This document shows, one piece after another, positions 63,011 through 64,000 of a stretch of DNA of 64,000 nucleotides. The DNA lies in contig JAERTD010000033.1 of assembly GCA_016845175.1 (NCBI GenBank), forward strand, positions 18,076 through 82,075, in the 5' to 3' direction. Both the position numbers and the translations under genes were made by a program. This stretch comes from Bacteroidota bacterium (lineage in GTDB: Bacteria; Bacteroidota; Bacteroidia; Bacteroidales; F082). Position 1 is the stretch's first letter, and every line of letters starts with the position of its first letter. Under the pieces are notes generated by a model. That model had not been told where the DNA came from, did no database searches, and saw nothing but the letters and a program-made list of their open reading frames with translations.

Positions 63011-63341
63011 TAGATTTATACCCTTTTCTTAAGATTTCTTTAGTCACCAAAATTACTTTTGGATAGGCGAATGTAATGTGTTACGCAGTTTAACAATTGG
63101 TTTTTTATCAGTAATTATGGCTGCTTTTATGCCTTAAACCTTAGTCACCACTTCCTTTTTGATAATGCCTTAATTCATTATTAATCAGACAGATTTGTTT
63201 TGTTGTAGTAATAAAATAGCCTGGTCATCAGCTGCTGTATAACTATTGTGAATGGTGATTTTTTGTGTTTGACTTTGAACCTTGACTTCTTTGCATTCGA
63301 ATTCGATTTTGAATACGAATAGTCAAACTAAAATAATTGTT
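63011..63341. other. Intergenic region between pta and the repeat-protein gene
   Basis: A 331-base AT-rich gap. I see no gene in it and no perfect TAnnTTTG element. The right end has an inverted repeat 22 bases before the next ATG. No clear terminator follows pta. Confidence 0.4.
63295..63320. repeat. Leader hairpin of the repeat-protein gene
   Basis: ATTCGAATTC (63295-63304) and GAATACGAAT (63311-63320) pair with one mismatch around a six-base loop, ending 22 bases before the ATG at 63342. It could be an operator or a 5' mRNA hairpin. Confidence 0.4.
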
Positions 63342-64000
63342 ATGAAATCAAAACCAACTTTTTATTCGAAGCTTGTAATGATGCTTTTTACGCTGCTGTT
63401 CAGTGCGGGTGTAAGCTTACAAGCACAAACCTACGACATCTTCATTTGGACTGTAGATCAAAATATGCTGGCCATGGGCGATGTTACCGTAGAACTTGAC
63501 GGTGAGGTAATTGTCACCACCGGCGGTCCCATGGGAGGCGAAGCCATCTTCATGAATAAGGCCCCAGGAACTTACCCTTATACAGCAACCAAAGCAGGTT
63601 TTGTTACTGTAAATGGTTCAGTAACAGTGGTAGATCAAAATGCCACTGACTTTGCAGTCATGGTGCCTGCTTTATATGATATCTTCATCTGGACCGTGGA
63701 TCAGAATATGCTGGCCATGGGCGATGTAACCGTAGAACTTGACGGTGAGGTAATTGTTACCACCGGCGGTCCCATGGGAGGCGAAGCCATCTTCATGAAT
63801 AAGGCACCCGGTACTTATAGTTATACTGCAACTAAAGCTGGATTTGTAACGGTAAATGGTTCTGTGACTGTAGTGGATCAGAACGCTTCTGATTTTGCAG
63901 TGATGGTGCCTGCCTTATACGACATTTTCATCTGGACCGTGGATCAGAATATGCTGGCCATGGGCGATGTAACTGTGGAACTGGACGGTGAAGTGATTGT
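63342..64000 (+). CDS. Secreted tandem-repeat protein (5' part, cut by window edge)
   Basis: The open frame has no stop before 64000. ATG 63342 starts a signal peptide (MMLFTLLFSAGVSLQAQ). The mature part so far is two and a third copies of an 81-residue beta-rich unit opening YDIFIWTVDQNMLAMGDVTV, with TTGGPMGGEAIFMNKAPGTY in the middle and FAVMVPAL at the end. The unit looks like a PEGA/carboxypeptidase-regulatory type Ig-like domain (G-x-Y-x-Y-T-A-T-K-A-G-F core). It is probably an extracellular or cell-surface stalk or adhesin. The full length and any C-terminal sorting domain lie outside the window. Confidence 0.85.
   Translation, partial: MKSKPTFYSKLVMMLFTLLFSAGVSLQAQTYDIFIWTVDQNMLAMGDVTVELDGEVIVTTGGPMGGEAIFMNKAPGTYPYTATKAGFVTVNGSVTVVDQNATDFAVMVPALYDIFIWTVDQNMLAMGDVTVELDGEVIVTTGGPMGGEAIFMNKAPGTYSYTATKAGFVTVNGSVTVVDQNASDFAVMVPALYDIFIWTVDQNMLAMGDVTVELDGEVI
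63432..64000 (+). repeat. 243-bp in-frame tandem repeats
   Basis: Units start at 63432, 63675 and 63918, exactly 243 bases apart. The first half of units 1 and 2 is almost identical at DNA level, while the second half differs mainly at synonymous third positions, although the proteins are nearly the same. The third unit is cut by the window edge. Confidence 0.95.

Noticed and set aside
1..64000. CRISPR arrays, tRNA or rRNA genes, insertion sequences, prophage
   Set aside because: No repeat-spacer pattern, tRNA cloverleaf, transposase or phage protein was seen on reading both strands. The only tandem repeat is the coding one at the right edge.

Overview
The window looks like chromosome of a Bacteroidota bacterium, probably a facultative or strict anaerobe of the Marinilabiliales/Bacteroidales type. 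This rests on the many perfect TAnnTTTG promoter -7 elements just upstream of genes, the lack of strong Shine-Dalgarno sites, and family content such as DUF6090, SYLF and a MutL without endonuclease motifs. The genus is inference. I found no tRNA, rRNA, CRISPR array, insertion sequence or phage gene. The text reads as ordinary chromosome with two accessory-type islands: an exopolysaccharide (EPS) locus and a hydrogenase locus.

Positions 1-13481 (minus strand) form an EPS/O-antigen-type locus. In transcription order it holds a hybrid histidine kinase, a CheY-like receiver, an undecaprenyl-phosphate sugar transferase fused to a degenerate receiver, a short TolC-like outer membrane protein, a Wzz/Wzc-like co-polymerase carrying two LysM domains, a Wzx flippase, a Wzy/ligase and a duplicated pair of GT2 glycosyltransferases. 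The last gene runs off the left edge. Positions 13679-22796 (minus) are mostly housekeeping: hydrolase, glutathione peroxidase, CHAD, DUF302, TfoX-N, a DUF1579-like protein, an EEP-family protein, two adjacent rhomboid proteases, MutL and a small membrane protein. Positions 23045-28237 (plus) carry a GroES-like protein, a siderophore/cobalamin-type ABC importer and an amidohydrolase.

Positions 28289-44648 are the centrepiece: a complete soluble NAD-linked [NiFe] hydrogenase system of the Hox, group 3d type. The structural operon hoxF-hoxU-hoxY-hoxH, then a maturation protease and a dihydroorotate-dehydrogenase-like flavoprotein, runs on plus. The maturation genes hypF-hypC-hypD-hypE and hypB run on minus, with a duplicated zinc-ribbon gene wedged between hypE and hypB. 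A second minus operon (NicO/UreH-type nickel permease, small outer-membrane barrel, Rex) converges on the hox operon. The shared hypF/hoxF intergenic region contains two 18-bp Rex-box-like palindromes flanking a perfect -7 element. The likely circuit is that Rex senses NADH/NAD+ and represses hox, and perhaps hyp, while nickel uptake is produced together with the regulator.

Positions 44776-63010 hold truA, a helical secreted protein, an MscS-type channel, a DUF481 protein, a SYLF protein, typA/bipA with a coupled LEA-like lipoprotein, a tripartite RND efflux operon, a DUF6090 protein, a stand-alone MetH-activation-domain-like protein with a Cys-rich tail, and full-length phosphotransacetylase (pta). 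The right edge (from 63342) cuts into a secreted protein made of almost identical 81-residue tandem repeats.
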